From Burkholderia latens (GTDB taxonomy: Bacteria; Pseudomonadota; Gammaproteobacteria; Burkholderiales; Burkholderiaceae): 64,000 bases of DNA. Under the pieces are notes generated by a model. The model made no database searches. It was given only the letters and a program-made list of their open reading frames with translations, and was not told the origin of the DNA. Both the position numbers and the translations under genes were made by a program. Positions 1 through 8,467 of the stretch are shown here, piece after piece; the first letter of the stretch is position 1, and the number at the start of each line of letters is the position of its first letter. Location of the stretch: assembly GCF_902499045.1 (NCBI RefSeq), contig NZ_CABVPL010000019.1, forward strand, positions 45,471 to 109,470, read 5' to 3'.

Positions 1-692
<692 letters not shown>

Positions 693-1228
693 GTATCCGT
701 ATCGTTTCGGAGCGAAGACGGCGAACGCCTTTCGCGTGGGCGCTGCATGCGCAACGCAACGCGAGATTCTAACATGCGCCCATCAGCCGCCAATTCGCCG
801 CCCCCTCTATATGTAAACAGCAAAAACCGTGGCCGCCGCGGCGGCCCCCGAATCGATCGCGATCGCGCCCTCCGAGGCGGCGCCGACGCCCGCACGAATC
901 CGGTGCACACACACGCGTAAACATTTGCGGCCTTTGCCGCAATTTCGCGGACACACTCTTGACAATCTCTAAAAGTTGCGGCAGGCCGGTGTTGCGCATG
1001 CACCACAAAGTTGAAGCGATCTTGGGGTGGGGAGGATTTTTTTTCGTAGGAAGGGAACGATATGGCAAAATGCCAACGCACTGAAAGTTAGACGCTGCTC
1101 GAAGTCTACACAGAGCGGTGCCGCGTTTTTTGTGCCGCACCAATGTTATACTTCGAGCAATGTATGACTTGTCACCGTCAACAGGCTCGCAGTAAACCTG
1201 CGGTAATCTCAATTTCGAGAGGAGAAAT
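693..1228. promoter_or_regulatory. gyrA-ompA divergent intergenic region with extended -10
   Basis: This 536-base gap holds no convincing gene. TGTTATACT at 1144-1152 is a good extended -10 element on the plus strand, about 75 bases before the OmpA-type start codon; no matching -35 hexamer stands out at normal spacing. A strong Shine-Dalgarno (GAGAGGAGAA) precedes the ATG at 1229. The gyrA promoter could not be placed with confidence. Confidence 0.5.
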
Positions 1229-1897
1229 ATGAATAAACTTTCAAAGCTCGCGTTCATTGCAGCTACCGCAGTTATGGCTGCATCCGCTTCGGCACAGTCG
1301 GTGCCGGCGTCGCGTCAAGCCGTCAATGACAACTGGGTGAACGGCACGGGCGAATGGGTGTGGATGAACGGCACGAACGAGCTCTGCTGGCGCGATGCGT
1401 TCTGGACGCCGGCCACCGCCAACGCGAAGTGCGATGGCGCACTGGTCGCCCAGGCACCGCAGCCGCCGGTCGCTCCGGTTGCTCCGGCCATCAGCAGCCA
1501 GAAGATCACGTACCAAGCCGACGCGCTGTTCGACTTCGACAAGGCAACGCTCAAGCCGCTGGGCAAGCAGAAGCTGGACGAACTGGCTTCGAAGATCCAG
1601 GGCATGAACACGGAAGTGGTCGTCGCAACGGGCTACACGGACCGCATCGGTTCGGACAAGTACAACGACCGTCTGTCGCTGCGCCGTGCGCAAGCAGTCA
1701 AGTCGTATCTGGTCAGCAAGGGTGTCCCGGCCAACAAGATCTACACGGAAGGCAAGGGCAAGCGCAACCCGGTCACGACGGGCTGCAACCAGAAGAACCG
1801 CAAGCAACTGATCGCCTGCCTCGCACCGGATCGCCGCGTGGAAGTCGAAGTGGTCGGTACGCAAGAAGTTCAGAAGACGACCGTTCCGGCACAGTAA
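1229..1897 (+). CDS. OmpA-family outer membrane protein
   Basis: A 222-residue envelope protein expected to bind peptidoglycan non-covalently through a C-terminal OmpA/MotB domain. Residues 1-22 form a signal peptide ending ASASA before Gln23. The short middle part is Ala/Pro-rich (VAPVAPA), and the OmpA-like domain runs from about residue 90 to 210, with the typical FDFDKATL strand and the D...R pair in TDRIGSDKYNDRLSLRRA that contacts diaminopimelate. There is no eight-stranded beta-barrel ahead of it, so this is the short beta-proteobacterial form rather than E. coli OmpA. It has its own promoter and a strong terminator just after the stop, so it is monocistronic. Confidence 0.9.
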   Translation: MNKLSKLAFIAATAVMAASASAQSVPASRQAVNDNWVNGTGEWVWMNGTNELCWRDAFWTPATANAKCDGALVAQAPQPPVAPVAPAISSQKITYQADALFDFDKATLKPLGKQKLDELASKIQGMNTEVVVATGYTDRIGSDKYNDRLSLRRAQAVKSYLVSKGVPANKIYTEGKGKRNPVTTGCNQKNRKQLIACLAPDRRVEVEVVGTQEVQKTTVPAQ

Positions 1898-1920
1898 GCC
1901 GCGGTTTTCGACTGCTTCAA

Positions 1921-1948
1921 AGCCCCGCTCCGGCGGGGCTTTTTCTTT
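1921..1948 (+). terminator. Rho-independent terminator of the OmpA-family gene
   Basis: Perfect 8-bp stem AGCCCCGC/GCGGGGCT with a TCCG loop, followed by a T-rich run, 23 bases after the stop codon. Confidence 0.9.
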
Positions 1949-2049
1949 GATGCCCGTCCGGGCGCTCGCTGGCCTCGTCGTCCGCCCGCTTATATACTCG
2001 GGGCTGACGTATCGATGCACCGCCCTCCTTCCGTAGCCCGTTTGCCGAC

Positions 2050-2748
2050 ATGACCAACGCCGATCCGCACGAACTCCAGAAATTCAGCGACCTCGCCCAT
2101 CGGTGGTGGGACCCGAATGCCGAATTCAAACCGCTGCACGACCTGAACCCGGTCCGGCTCGGCTGGATCGACTCGCATGCGCACCTCGCCGGCAAGCGCG
2201 CGCTCGACGTCGGCTGCGGCGGCGGCATCCTGTCCGAATCGATGGCCGGCCTCGGCGCGCAGGTGAAAGGCATCGACCTGTCGACCGAAGCGCTCGGCGT
2301 GGCCGACCTGCACAGCCTCGAAAGCGGGATCACCGTCGACTACGAGGCGATCGCGGCCGAAGCGATTGCCGAACGCGAGCCGGGCACCTACGACGTCGTC
2401 ACCTGCATGGAGATGCTCGAGCACGTGCCGTCGCCGGCCGGCATCGTGGCCGCGTGCGCGACGCTCGTGAAGCCGGGCGGCTGGGTGTTCTTCTCGACGC
2501 TGAACCGCAACCTGAAGTCCTACCTGTTCGCGGTAATCGGCGCCGAATACATCGCGCAGATGCTGCCGAAGGGCACGCACGACTACGCGCGTTTCATCCG
2601 CCCGTCGGAATTGGCGAGCTTCGTGCGCGGGACCGGTCTGCACATCGTCGAGATCAAGGGCATTACCTATCACCCGATCGGCAAGCGCTTCGCGCTGTCG
2701 AACGACACCGACATCAACTATCTCGTCGCGTGCCGCCGCGGCGCGTGA
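2050..2748 (+). CDS. ubiG: Ubiquinone biosynthesis O-methyltransferase
   Basis: A 232-residue SAM-dependent methyltransferase that carries out both O-methylation steps of ubiquinone synthesis. SAM-binding motif I is visible as [10 protein letters not shown] at residues 51-60, then an acidic residue ending strand 2 in KGIDLS, and the methyltransferase-11 motif [12 protein letters not shown]. The FSTLNRN segment after it and the length are typical of UbiG. It is followed after 13 bases by gph, a pairing conserved across beta- and gamma-proteobacteria, so the two are probably cotranscribed. Confidence 0.96.
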   Translation: MTNADPHELQKFSDLAHRWWDPNAEFKPLHDLNPVRLGWIDSHAHLAGKRALDVGCGGGILSESMAGLGAQVKGIDLSTEALGVADLHSLESGITVDYEAIAAEAIAEREPGTYDVVTCMEMLEHVPSPAGIVAACATLVKPGGWVFFSTLNRNLKSYLFAVIGAEYIAQMLPKGTHDYARFIRPSELASFVRGTGLHIVEIKGITYHPIGKRFALSNDTDINYLVACRRGA

Positions 2749-2761
2749 CCTTCCGACCGGC

Positions 2762-3478
2762 ATGACGACTCCCCTTTCGACCGAGCGGGCCGCATTCGAC
2801 GAGCCGCGCCTGCTGAACTGCGATGCGGTGCTGTTCGACCTCGACGGCACACTCGCCGACACGGCGCCCGATCTCGCCGCCGCCGTCAACAAGATGCAGC
2901 GCGTGCGCGGCCTGCCCGAAACGCCGCTCGACGTGCTGCGGCCGCTCGCATCGGCCGGTGCGCGCGGCTTGCTCGGCGGCGCATTCGGCATCGATCCGCA
3001 ATCGCCCGGCTACGACGCGATGCGTGACGAGTTCCTGATCAATTACGCGACCGACATCTGCGTGCACACGACGCTGTTCCCCGGCATCGGCGACGTGCTC
3101 GACGAACTCGATGCGCGCGGCGTGCGCTGGGGCATCGTCACGAACAAGGCGATGCGCCTCACCGCGCCGCTCGCCGACCTGCTCGGCCTGTCGTCGCGCG
3201 CCGCCTGTATCGTCGGGGGCGACACAACGCCGCACTCGAAGCCGCATCCGGCCCCGCTGCTGCATGCGGCCGCGCAGATGACGCTCGCGCCCGAGCGAAT
3301 CGTCTACGTCGGCGACGACCTTCGCGACATTCAGGCCGGGAGCGCCGCCGGGATGGCGACGGTCGCCGCCGCGTACGGCTACTGCGGCGACGGCGCCGCG
3401 CCGGCCGACTGGCAGGCTCAGCATCTCGTCGGCTCGACGCAGGAACTGCGCGAACTGCTGCGCGATGTTGGGCTATAA
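2762..3478 (+). CDS. gph: Phosphoglycolate phosphatase (HAD family)
   Basis: A 238-residue HAD-superfamily hydrolase that removes phosphate from 2-phosphoglycolate, a product of DNA 3'-end repair and of oxygenase side reactions. Motif I is DLDGT with nucleophile Asp26 and acid/base Asp28, motif II is the Thr of VTNKAM, motif III the Lys region around HSKPHPAP, and motif IV is GDDLRD. A cap domain lies between motifs I and II. Its stop codon overlaps the -10 element of the following tmRNA gene. Confidence 0.93.
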   Translation: MTTPLSTERAAFDEPRLLNCDAVLFDLDGTLADTAPDLAAAVNKMQRVRGLPETPLDVLRPLASAGARGLLGGAFGIDPQSPGYDAMRDEFLINYATDICVHTTLFPGIGDVLDELDARGVRWGIVTNKAMRLTAPLADLLGLSSRAACIVGGDTTPHSKPHPAPLLHAAAQMTLAPERIVYVGDDLRDIQAGSAAGMATVAAAYGYCGDGAAPADWQAQHLVGSTQELRELLRDVGL

Positions 3479-3479
3479 T
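3474..3479 (+). promoter_or_regulatory. -10 box of the ssrA promoter
   Basis: A perfect TATAAT lies 17 bases before the mature tmRNA 5' end and shares bases with the gph stop codon TAA (3476-3478). No perfect -35 is seen. Confidence 0.6.
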
Positions 3480-3495
3480 GGTTGATCTTATCCGC

Positions 3496-3865
3496 GGGGG
3501 CGACCTGGTTTCGACAGGGGTTGTGAAGCGGCTAGGGCATGTCGAGGACCCGTCACCTCGTTAATCAATGGGAAAATCGTAACTGCAAACGACGATACGT
3601 TCGCACTGGCAGCCTAAGGGCCGCCGTCCTCTGCCTAGTTCACTGACGGGCTAGTGTCGCAAGACCGGTAGCAATACCGCCAGAGGTCATTTACGTCAGT
3701 TAAGCTCTGTCGGCGTCGCGACGCCAGGGTCGAAAATCCAGCGAATCGCCGTAGTGCAGCGTGTTCGTCCGCGTCGCTGCGGTTAAATCAAATGACTGAA
3801 CTAAACATGTAGAACTAGTCGTGGAGCGCTTCTGGACGCGGGTTCGATTCCCGCCGCCTCCACCA
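3496..3865 (+). ncRNA. ssrA: Transfer-messenger RNA (tmRNA)
   Basis: tmRNA rescues stalled ribosomes and adds a degradation tag. The 5' end GGGGGCG (3496-3502) pairs with CGCCTCC (3855-3861) to form the acceptor stem, followed by discriminator A and CCA at 3863-3865; the T arm GGTTCGATTCC is next to it. The tag frame is 3585-3617, giving ANDDTFALAA and stop. The gene is complete although a mobile element is integrated at its 3' end, because the element supplies matching bases. Confidence 0.98.
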
Positions 3866-3868
3866 AAT
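3852..3868 (+). other. attL of the ssrA-integrated element
   Basis: The sequence CGCCGCCTCCACCAAAT at the tmRNA 3' end is repeated, with one base missing, at 22366-22381 (CGCCGCCCCACCAAAT). Integrases of the P4 type commonly use the 3' ends of tRNA and tmRNA genes. The crossover probably lies within the shared CCACCAAAT. Confidence 0.8.
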
Positions 3869-3900
3869 ACCCGCCAAACGTCTCCGACGTTTGACCACAG

Positions 3901-3933
3901 AACCCCGCCAAGCCTAGCTTCGCGGGGTTTTTT
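3901..3933 (+). terminator. Terminator after tmRNA, supplied by the element
   Basis: Stem AACCCCGC/GCGGGGTT with a following run of T. A different but functionally equal hairpin follows attR at 22399-22432, which is probably the original tmRNA terminator. Confidence 0.85.
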
Positions 3934-3970
3934 ACTTCCAGCGTTTCCAAAGTTTGCCAATCGACAGCAA

Positions 3971-4028
3971 GGGGTACTTGGGGGTATTTTCAGGGGTATC
4001 GGACATACCCCCACGCGCAGATACCCCC
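3971..4028. promoter_or_regulatory. GGGGTA arm-type repeats overlapping the integrase start
   Basis: Three direct GGGGTA copies (3971, 3981, 3993) are followed by two inverted TACCCC copies (within 4005-4013 and 4021-4028), the last touching the integrase ATG at 4029. Three further copies sit near the right end (22265-22302). This is the layout expected of integrase arm-binding sites, which would also let the integrase repress its own gene. Confidence 0.6.
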
Positions 4029-5270
4029 ATGCCGCTTACCGACACGACCATCCGTAACACGAAGCCTGCTGAGAAGCCCATCAAGCTATTCGACGGCGGG
4101 GGCCTGTTTCTGCTCGTCACGCCGGCCGGCCAGCGCTACTGGCGCCTCAAGTACCGCGCCTCCGGCAAAGAGAAGTTGCTGGCACTTGGCGTCTACCCCG
4201 AGGTTACGCTCGCAGCTGCGCGCCGGAAGCGCGACGAGGCTCGAGAAAGACTGGCTGCCGGTATCGATCCGAGCGAGGCGAAGAAGGCGGAGAAACGGAC
4301 AGTGCGCCTGAACGCCGAAAACTCGTTCGAGGCGGTGGCACGCGAATGGCACGCCAAGTACGCACCCACATGGTCGGAAAACCACGCTAGCCGTATCCTG
4401 CGTCGCCTAGAGGTCGACGCTTTCCCATGGATCGGCGGCAAGCCCATCGCGGAGCTCGCGCCGCCAGACGTGCTTGATGCGCTGCGCCGAGTTGAAAAGC
4501 GCGGCGCGCTCGAGACGGCTCACCGCCTCCATGCCAATATCAGTCAGGTGTGCCGGTATGCCGTGGCGACCGGACGAGCGCAGCGTGACGTAACGGCTGA
4601 CCTCCGCGGCGCGCTGCCGCCGGTGCAGCAAGAGCACATGGCCGCGCTGACCGATCCGAAGCAGGTCGCCGAGTTGCTGCGCGCGATCGATAGCTACCAA
4701 GGCACCTTCCCAGTGATTTGCGCCCTCCGCCTCGCCCCGCTACTCTTCCAACGGCCTGGCGAACTGCGCGCCGCCCAGTGGGCCGAGATCGATCTCGACG
4801 CCGGGATCTGGGAGATCCCAAGCGATCGCATGAAGCGCACCAAGCAAGGCAAGGCCTCAGGTGGCGCCCACATCGTGCCGCTGTCGTCGCAAGCGGTCAC
4901 GGTGCTCCGCGAATTGCACGCTCTGACAGGAAATGGTCGCTTCCTGTTTCCAAGTGTTCGGACGAAGGATCGCCCCATGTCGGACAACACGATCAACGGC
5001 GCGTTGCGCCGATTGGGATACGACGGTGACACAATGACTGGGCATGGCTTCCGCGCGATGGCCCGCACGATCCTGGATGAAGTGCTGGGCTTACCGGCGG
5101 CAATCATCGAGGCGCAGCTCGCGCACGCCGTGAAAGACCCACTCGGGCGCGCATACAACCGCACCGCGCACCTGCCGCAACGTCGGGAGATGATGCAGCA
5201 GTGGGCCGACTACCTTGACCGCCTCAAGGCAGGAGCAGATGTCGTCGCGATCAATTCAGCCCGCGCGTAG
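4029..5270 (+). CDS. P4-type tyrosine integrase
   Basis: A 413-residue site-specific recombinase that inserts and excises the element at the ssrA 3' end. It has the N-terminal DUF4102-type arm-binding domain of P4-like integrases (MPLTDTTIRNTKPAEKP, residues 1-90), a core-binding domain to about 200, and the catalytic domain with the first Arg in RPGELRAAQW, HGFR with the second Arg, the LAHAV box and the nucleophile Tyr in GRAYNRT. The ATG at 4029 is preferred over an upstream in-frame start at 3954 because the product then begins exactly like its family. It lies beside attL and reads into the element. Confidence 0.95.
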   Translation: MPLTDTTIRNTKPAEKPIKLFDGGGLFLLVTPAGQRYWRLKYRASGKEKLLALGVYPEVTLAAARRKRDEARERLAAGIDPSEAKKAEKRTVRLNAENSFEAVAREWHAKYAPTWSENHASRILRRLEVDAFPWIGGKPIAELAPPDVLDALRRVEKRGALETAHRLHANISQVCRYAVATGRAQRDVTADLRGALPPVQQEHMAALTDPKQVAELLRAIDSYQGTFPVICALRLAPLLFQRPGELRAAQWAEIDLDAGIWEIPSDRMKRTKQGKASGGAHIVPLSSQAVTVLRELHALTGNGRFLFPSVRTKDRPMSDNTINGALRRLGYDGDTMTGHGFRAMARTILDEVLGLPAAIIEAQLAHAVKDPLGRAYNRTAHLPQRREMMQQWADYLDRLKAGADVVAINSARA

Positions 5271-5369
5271 CATCGAACTATCCGCGCAAGATTTCGCTCT
5301 CCGCAAACAAGCGTCGTGATTCGCTGCGGCAAAATTGGGTTCGATTTTTCGATCTTGAGTGTAGCAATT

Positions 5370-5378
5370 TGCTATAGT
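5370..5378 (+). promoter_or_regulatory. Extended -10 promoter before the Fic module
   Basis: TGCTATAGT is an extended -10 element about 170 bases before the antitoxin start, in a locally AT-rich stretch. Confidence 0.4.
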
Positions 5379-5437
5379 TCGATCACTGCGCTGGTCAAGC
5401 GGACCTTTCTGCTGAATTTTTCGAGGCGCGGATATCA

Positions 5438-5527
5438 CCTGTGGATAACTGCCTTCGGCAGTTTTTTTCACGTCCAAATTTTGCCGTTCGCGCCGCCGCA
5501 CTGCTTCTCAAGCAAGTTATCCACAGG
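5438..5527. repeat. 13-bp inverted repeat carrying two DnaA-box consensus sites
   Basis: CCTGTGGATAACT (5438-5450) and AGTTATCCACAGG (5515-5527) are perfect inverse copies. Each contains the DnaA-box consensus TTATCCACA (minus strand at 5440-5448, plus strand at 5517-5525). The left arm shares four bases with the terminator-like hairpin at 5447-5468. Confidence 0.75.
5447..5468 (+). terminator. Terminator-like hairpin in the Fic leader
   Basis: AACTGCC/GGCAGTT stem with a TTC loop and a run of seven T. It lies between the putative promoter at 5370 and the antitoxin start at 5552, so it would either end the upstream integrase transcript or attenuate the toxin-antitoxin operon. Confidence 0.75.
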
Positions 5528-5551
5528 CGCGATCGTGCCGAGGAACGAACT

Positions 5552-5740
5552 ATGAAGGTTGTTGCCAGCAAAACAGATGGCAAGCTGCTCGCTCGACTTG
5601 CTGCAGCCGCAAAGAAGCCATTGACCCAGGCGGACATCGAACAGCAGCGTGTGTCTTTCGTCTACAGCGTCATGGGGCAGCGCGAAGGTATGACTCGCGC
5701 AAAGGTTGAGAATTTGCTGAAGCAGAACGCTGCCGTCTGA
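5552..5740 (+). CDS. Small antitoxin-like protein paired with Fic
   Basis: A 62-residue, mostly helical, charged protein starting MKVVASKTDG after the SD AGGAACG. The ATG at 5552 is favoured over upstream in-frame codons because of that SD and because the upstream codons run through the inverted-repeat leader. Its position four bases ahead of a fic gene and its size match VbhA/FicA-type antitoxins, which block the Fic active site. The usual inhibitory motif (S/T)xxxE(G/N) is not present in canonical form; the nearest segment is SVMGQREG. Antitoxin function is inferred from context. Confidence 0.7.
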   Translation: MKVVASKTDGKLLARLAAAAKKPLTQADIEQQRVSFVYSVMGQREGMTRAKVENLLKQNAAV

Positions 5741-5744
5741 AAAT

Positions 5745-6362
5745 ATGATCCTCTGGGAACTGGCTCAGAACGAGAGGAACAAGCAGTACACGCAGCTAGA
5801 AGTTGCCAACACCGCCCGCCAATTCTCCTTCCTGCTATCTCTGATAGAGGTGGCGACAGCCACGCGACAGGAATGGCTCTCCGAAAGAGTCATCAAGGCG
5901 CTGAACTACCATGCTATCGCCTGCCTGCATGACTATGCAGGGGAGTACAGGCCATGCCTCGTCGAATTGGGGAAGGATGAAGACGACCATCGGCCTCCGA
6001 TGCCTCATTCGGTGCCGGCGCAGATGGAGCATTTCGTCCACTATATCAACTCAAAGTGGACCGAATTCGATGCACCCAAGCTGGCTGCCTTTGTTCTGTG
6101 GCGCCTTAACCACATTCACCCGTTCGTAAATGGAAACGGTCGAACTGCGCGCGCCGCCGCTTACTTCGTGGCCTGTTTGAAGCTCGGTGGAGCCTTGCCA
6201 GGCAAGAAGACACTTCCTGAGTTGCTATGCGACAACAGGGACGAGTACGTAGCTGCACTAAAGGTGGCAGATCGCACGCAGCTCAAGAAGGCTCGCCCCG
6301 ACGTTGGCCCTCTTGCAAGCCTCATCGGTCAATTGCTCGACGAGCAGATTAAGAGCGCCTAA
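5745..6362 (+). CDS. Fic-domain protein, probable toxin
   Basis: A 205-residue Fic protein; the family transfers AMP or related nucleotides to target proteins, and toxin members modify gyrase and topoisomerase IV. The signature is HPFVNGNGRTAR, with catalytic His and the anion-binding GNGR; the fifth position is Asn where most enzymes have Asp or Glu, which helps bind Mg. It lacks an N-terminal inhibitory helix with its own (S/T)xxxE(G/N) motif, which fits class I regulation by a separate antitoxin encoded four bases upstream. It was probably brought in as stabilising cargo of the element. Confidence 0.9.
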   Translation: MILWELAQNERNKQYTQLEVANTARQFSFLLSLIEVATATRQEWLSERVIKALNYHAIACLHDYAGEYRPCLVELGKDEDDHRPPMPHSVPAQMEHFVHYINSKWTEFDAPKLAAFVLWRLNHIHPFVNGNGRTARAAAYFVACLKLGGALPGKKTLPELLCDNRDEYVAALKVADRTQLKKARPDVGPLASLIGQLLDEQIKSA

Positions 6363-6488
6363 CGCAACGTCGTTAGTGACCGCGCTCCGTAGACAGTCGC
6401 GCGCCTCAGCGTCCGACGGGCAGCCCGCCCACATTAGAAGGCGGCACCACGGAAGGACGATCCCCTGACCTTCGATCGGTAGTGCTCA

Positions 6489-7166
6489 ATGGCTGATTTC
6501 AACATCGCTCCTTTCCTAGCGCCTTCCGTCTCCATCGTTGCGATGTGTGTCTCCGCCTATTTCGCGTGGACGGCGATCAACGTCAACCGAAAAGATCGCG
6601 AAAGCAAGAACCATATGGAGCAGGCGGTTCTCGCGCTGGAGAACGCTTACGAAGCTCTGACCAACGATGGACGATCAATTACCCCTGTCGAATCCAACCG
6701 GCTCAACTGGCTGACGGCCGCGCGCCATATCGAGTCGTACAAGGTGTTGAAGCAAGGCGTGACCGAGCGCTCGCACAAAGCCATGATTGAAGACACCGAG
6801 GAATACTGGCGCCATCGCTTCTACGTCGCGCTGGATATGTATCGTGTTCACGACGTCGGCTACTACGCGGAAAAGCAAGTTCCGAAGGCATCGGGGCTCG
6901 ACGTCGGATCCCTAATCGTCGTATATGGATTCGCCTCATGGCCTGACGATAAGGACGACATCCTGAACAAAGCCGACTTTGCCGGCATCGTGAACAGTCA
7001 CGACATTCGACAAGGCAACATCGGGCTCACCCAGTATCTCGAGCAATCAACTAAGTTCGCGCCCATATTCCAAGCTATTGACGAACGTCGCCGTACCGAG
7101 CTCGAAGCGGCTCGCGCAGAACGCGATCAGGCGTCGGCGTCCTCGACGGCGTCTGGCTCCTCGTAG
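6489..7166 (+). CDS. Hypothetical membrane-anchored protein
   Basis: A 225-residue protein of unknown function. Residues 8-30 form one hydrophobic segment (APFLAPSVSIVAMCVSAYFA), followed by basic residues, so the rest probably faces the cytoplasm. The body is helical, with conserved-looking aromatic stretches (RHIESYKVL, EEYWRHRFYVALDMY), and ends in a Glu/Arg-rich coiled-coil-like segment and a Ser/Ala tail. It stands alone between the Fic pair and convergent minus-strand genes. Confidence 0.65.
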   Translation: MADFNIAPFLAPSVSIVAMCVSAYFAWTAINVNRKDRESKNHMEQAVLALENAYEALTNDGRSITPVESNRLNWLTAARHIESYKVLKQGVTERSHKAMIEDTEEYWRHRFYVALDMYRVHDVGYYAEKQVPKASGLDVGSLIVVYGFASWPDDKDDILNKADFAGIVNSHDIRQGNIGLTQYLEQSTKFAPIFQAIDERRRTELEAARAERDQASASSTASGSS

Positions 7167-7243
7167 CAATGACGGCCAGCGATCGCGTAGATAGATGTTT
7201 TATCGTCTACGCGGGCTCGCAGTCATTGGAGTCAGTTCGCTCA

Positions 7244-7453
7244 TCACGCTCGATAGCCAAGCGGATCCGCCAACCAGCGATGCACCTCCTCATTCCGCCA
7301 GACGGTGCAGCGTTGGGTCAGCTGAATCGGCTGCGGCGCGCGGCCTTCGAGATAGCGCTTCCTCCATGTCTCCCGTGATACCCCAACGAACGGAGCAATC
7401 TGACTCCATCGCGAGATGCCATTGAGCGGCAACGTGGCCACGTGCTTATGCAT
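7244..7453 (-). CDS. AlpA-like DNA-binding regulator
   Basis: A 69-residue helix-turn-helix protein starting MHKHVATLPL. It has the AlpA-family layout: an HTH (SQIAPFVGVSRETWRKRY) then the Trp-containing C-terminal element VHRWLADPLGYRA. AlpA proteins activate excision or early genes of prophages and satellites. It overlaps the end of the upstream recombinase gene by eight bases, so the two are translated from one message. A paralogue lies at 17084-17350. Confidence 0.75.
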   Translation of the reverse strand: MHKHVATLPLNGISRWSQIAPFVGVSRETWRKRYLEGRAPQPIQLTQRCTVWRNEEVHRWLADPLGYRA

Positions 7454-8360
7454 GACGTGCCTCCGCTTCAACCAACGCCTCACGCCCATAGACGCGCTCC
7501 ACCCACGTCCCGCGCCCGTCCCCATGGCCGAGCCATGTCGACACCCCAGCAGCCGCCTCACGGCGCGATACGCCGGCTGCCTTCTGCCGCTCCAGGTGTT
7601 CGGTCGCATATGCGTACCGAAGGCTATGCGGCGCGCGCTCATCGGTCATACCGACCTTGCGAACGACATAGTGATAGCGATCCATCGCCCGTTTCAGATC
7701 CGGCTTGCGTACCAGCTTCCCACCGTACTCGCCCGACAGTCCAATCGCCCGCTCTACCAGCTCGGCGGCGCGCTGCCGATCCAATGGCGGGCTGCGACGC
7801 GTCTTGCCTCCCTTCGTCCCGTGAATGACGGTCACGAAGCCATCCCCGATCGAGCTCGAAAGCGCGCGCCGCCATTCGGCCAGCGACTTGATGCATTGAA
7901 CCGCCTCCCTGCCCCGCAACCCAAGTTCGAGCTGCAGCTCGAGCACAATCGCGATACCGGGATCGATCGCAGCAACAGCAGCACGATACGGCTCCAGCTC
8001 GTCACGCGTCATCGGCCGCTTCGTGCCGGCGCGGCTTGCGCCGGATAGGCCGAGCGCCGCATTGCTCATCTTGTCGGCAAACGGCCGGCGCCCGATCCCT
8101 TCGAGCGCCGTTCGGATGTGCGTCATGTTGTTGATTGCCGTCCGCTTCGAACGCCCGCGCGCCAACATGTCGCCCGACCATGCGAACAGATGCTTCTCCT
8201 TGAGTTGGCCGGTTGTGTGAACCTGAAAGCCCAGGTCCCACAGAAACCGAGCGAAACGCGCGAACGACTTCTCCCGACCGTTGGAGGTCGAGTTTGCCTG
8301 TTTGCCACGCGCCCCGCGCGCAGCACGGCACAGGTCGGCCGTGAGAGATTTGTGCGACAT
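7446..8360 (-). CDS. Second tyrosine recombinase
   Basis: A 304-residue phage-integrase-fold protein of the group often annotated integrase domain-containing protein. The catalytic Arg is in LELGLRGREAVQC, the HxLR box is APHSLRYAYA, the second His is in TWLGHGDG, and a Tyr follows in ERVYGREA. The start at MSHKSL (8360) is the best ATG, but no clear SD is present, and an upstream in-frame codon at 8450 would run through the palindrome at 8382-8467. Its role beside the element's main integrase is unknown; it may belong to an older nested element. Confidence 0.85.
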   Translation of the reverse strand: MSHKSLTADLCRAARGARGKQANSTSNGREKSFARFARFLWDLGFQVHTTGQLKEKHLFAWSGDMLARGRSKRTAINNMTHIRTALEGIGRRPFADKMSNAALGLSGASRAGTKRPMTRDELEPYRAAVAAIDPGIAIVLELQLELGLRGREAVQCIKSLAEWRRALSSSIGDGFVTVIHGTKGGKTRRSPPLDRQRAAELVERAIGLSGEYGGKLVRKPDLKRAMDRYHYVVRKVGMTDERAPHSLRYAYATEHLERQKAAGVSRREAAAGVSTWLGHGDGRGTWVERVYGREALVEAEARHA

Positions 8361-8381
8361 GCGTACCCGTATCCATGACGT

Positions 8382-8467
8382 GAGGCTCGACCCCCGGTTG
8401 TCTCCCTGTCCGCTGGACGGGGCGGCGAGAAAGCAGCCGGGAGACAACAAACGGGGGCACGAGCCTC
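8382..8467. repeat. Large imperfect palindrome upstream of the second recombinase
   Basis: Left arm 8382-8406 and right arm 8439-8467 pair as GAGGCTCG, CCCCCG and GTTGTCTCCC blocks separated by small bulges; the core contains a further GTCC-GCT-GGAC hairpin. It lies just before the recombinase start and could be a DNA site or a leader RNA structure. Confidence 0.7.
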
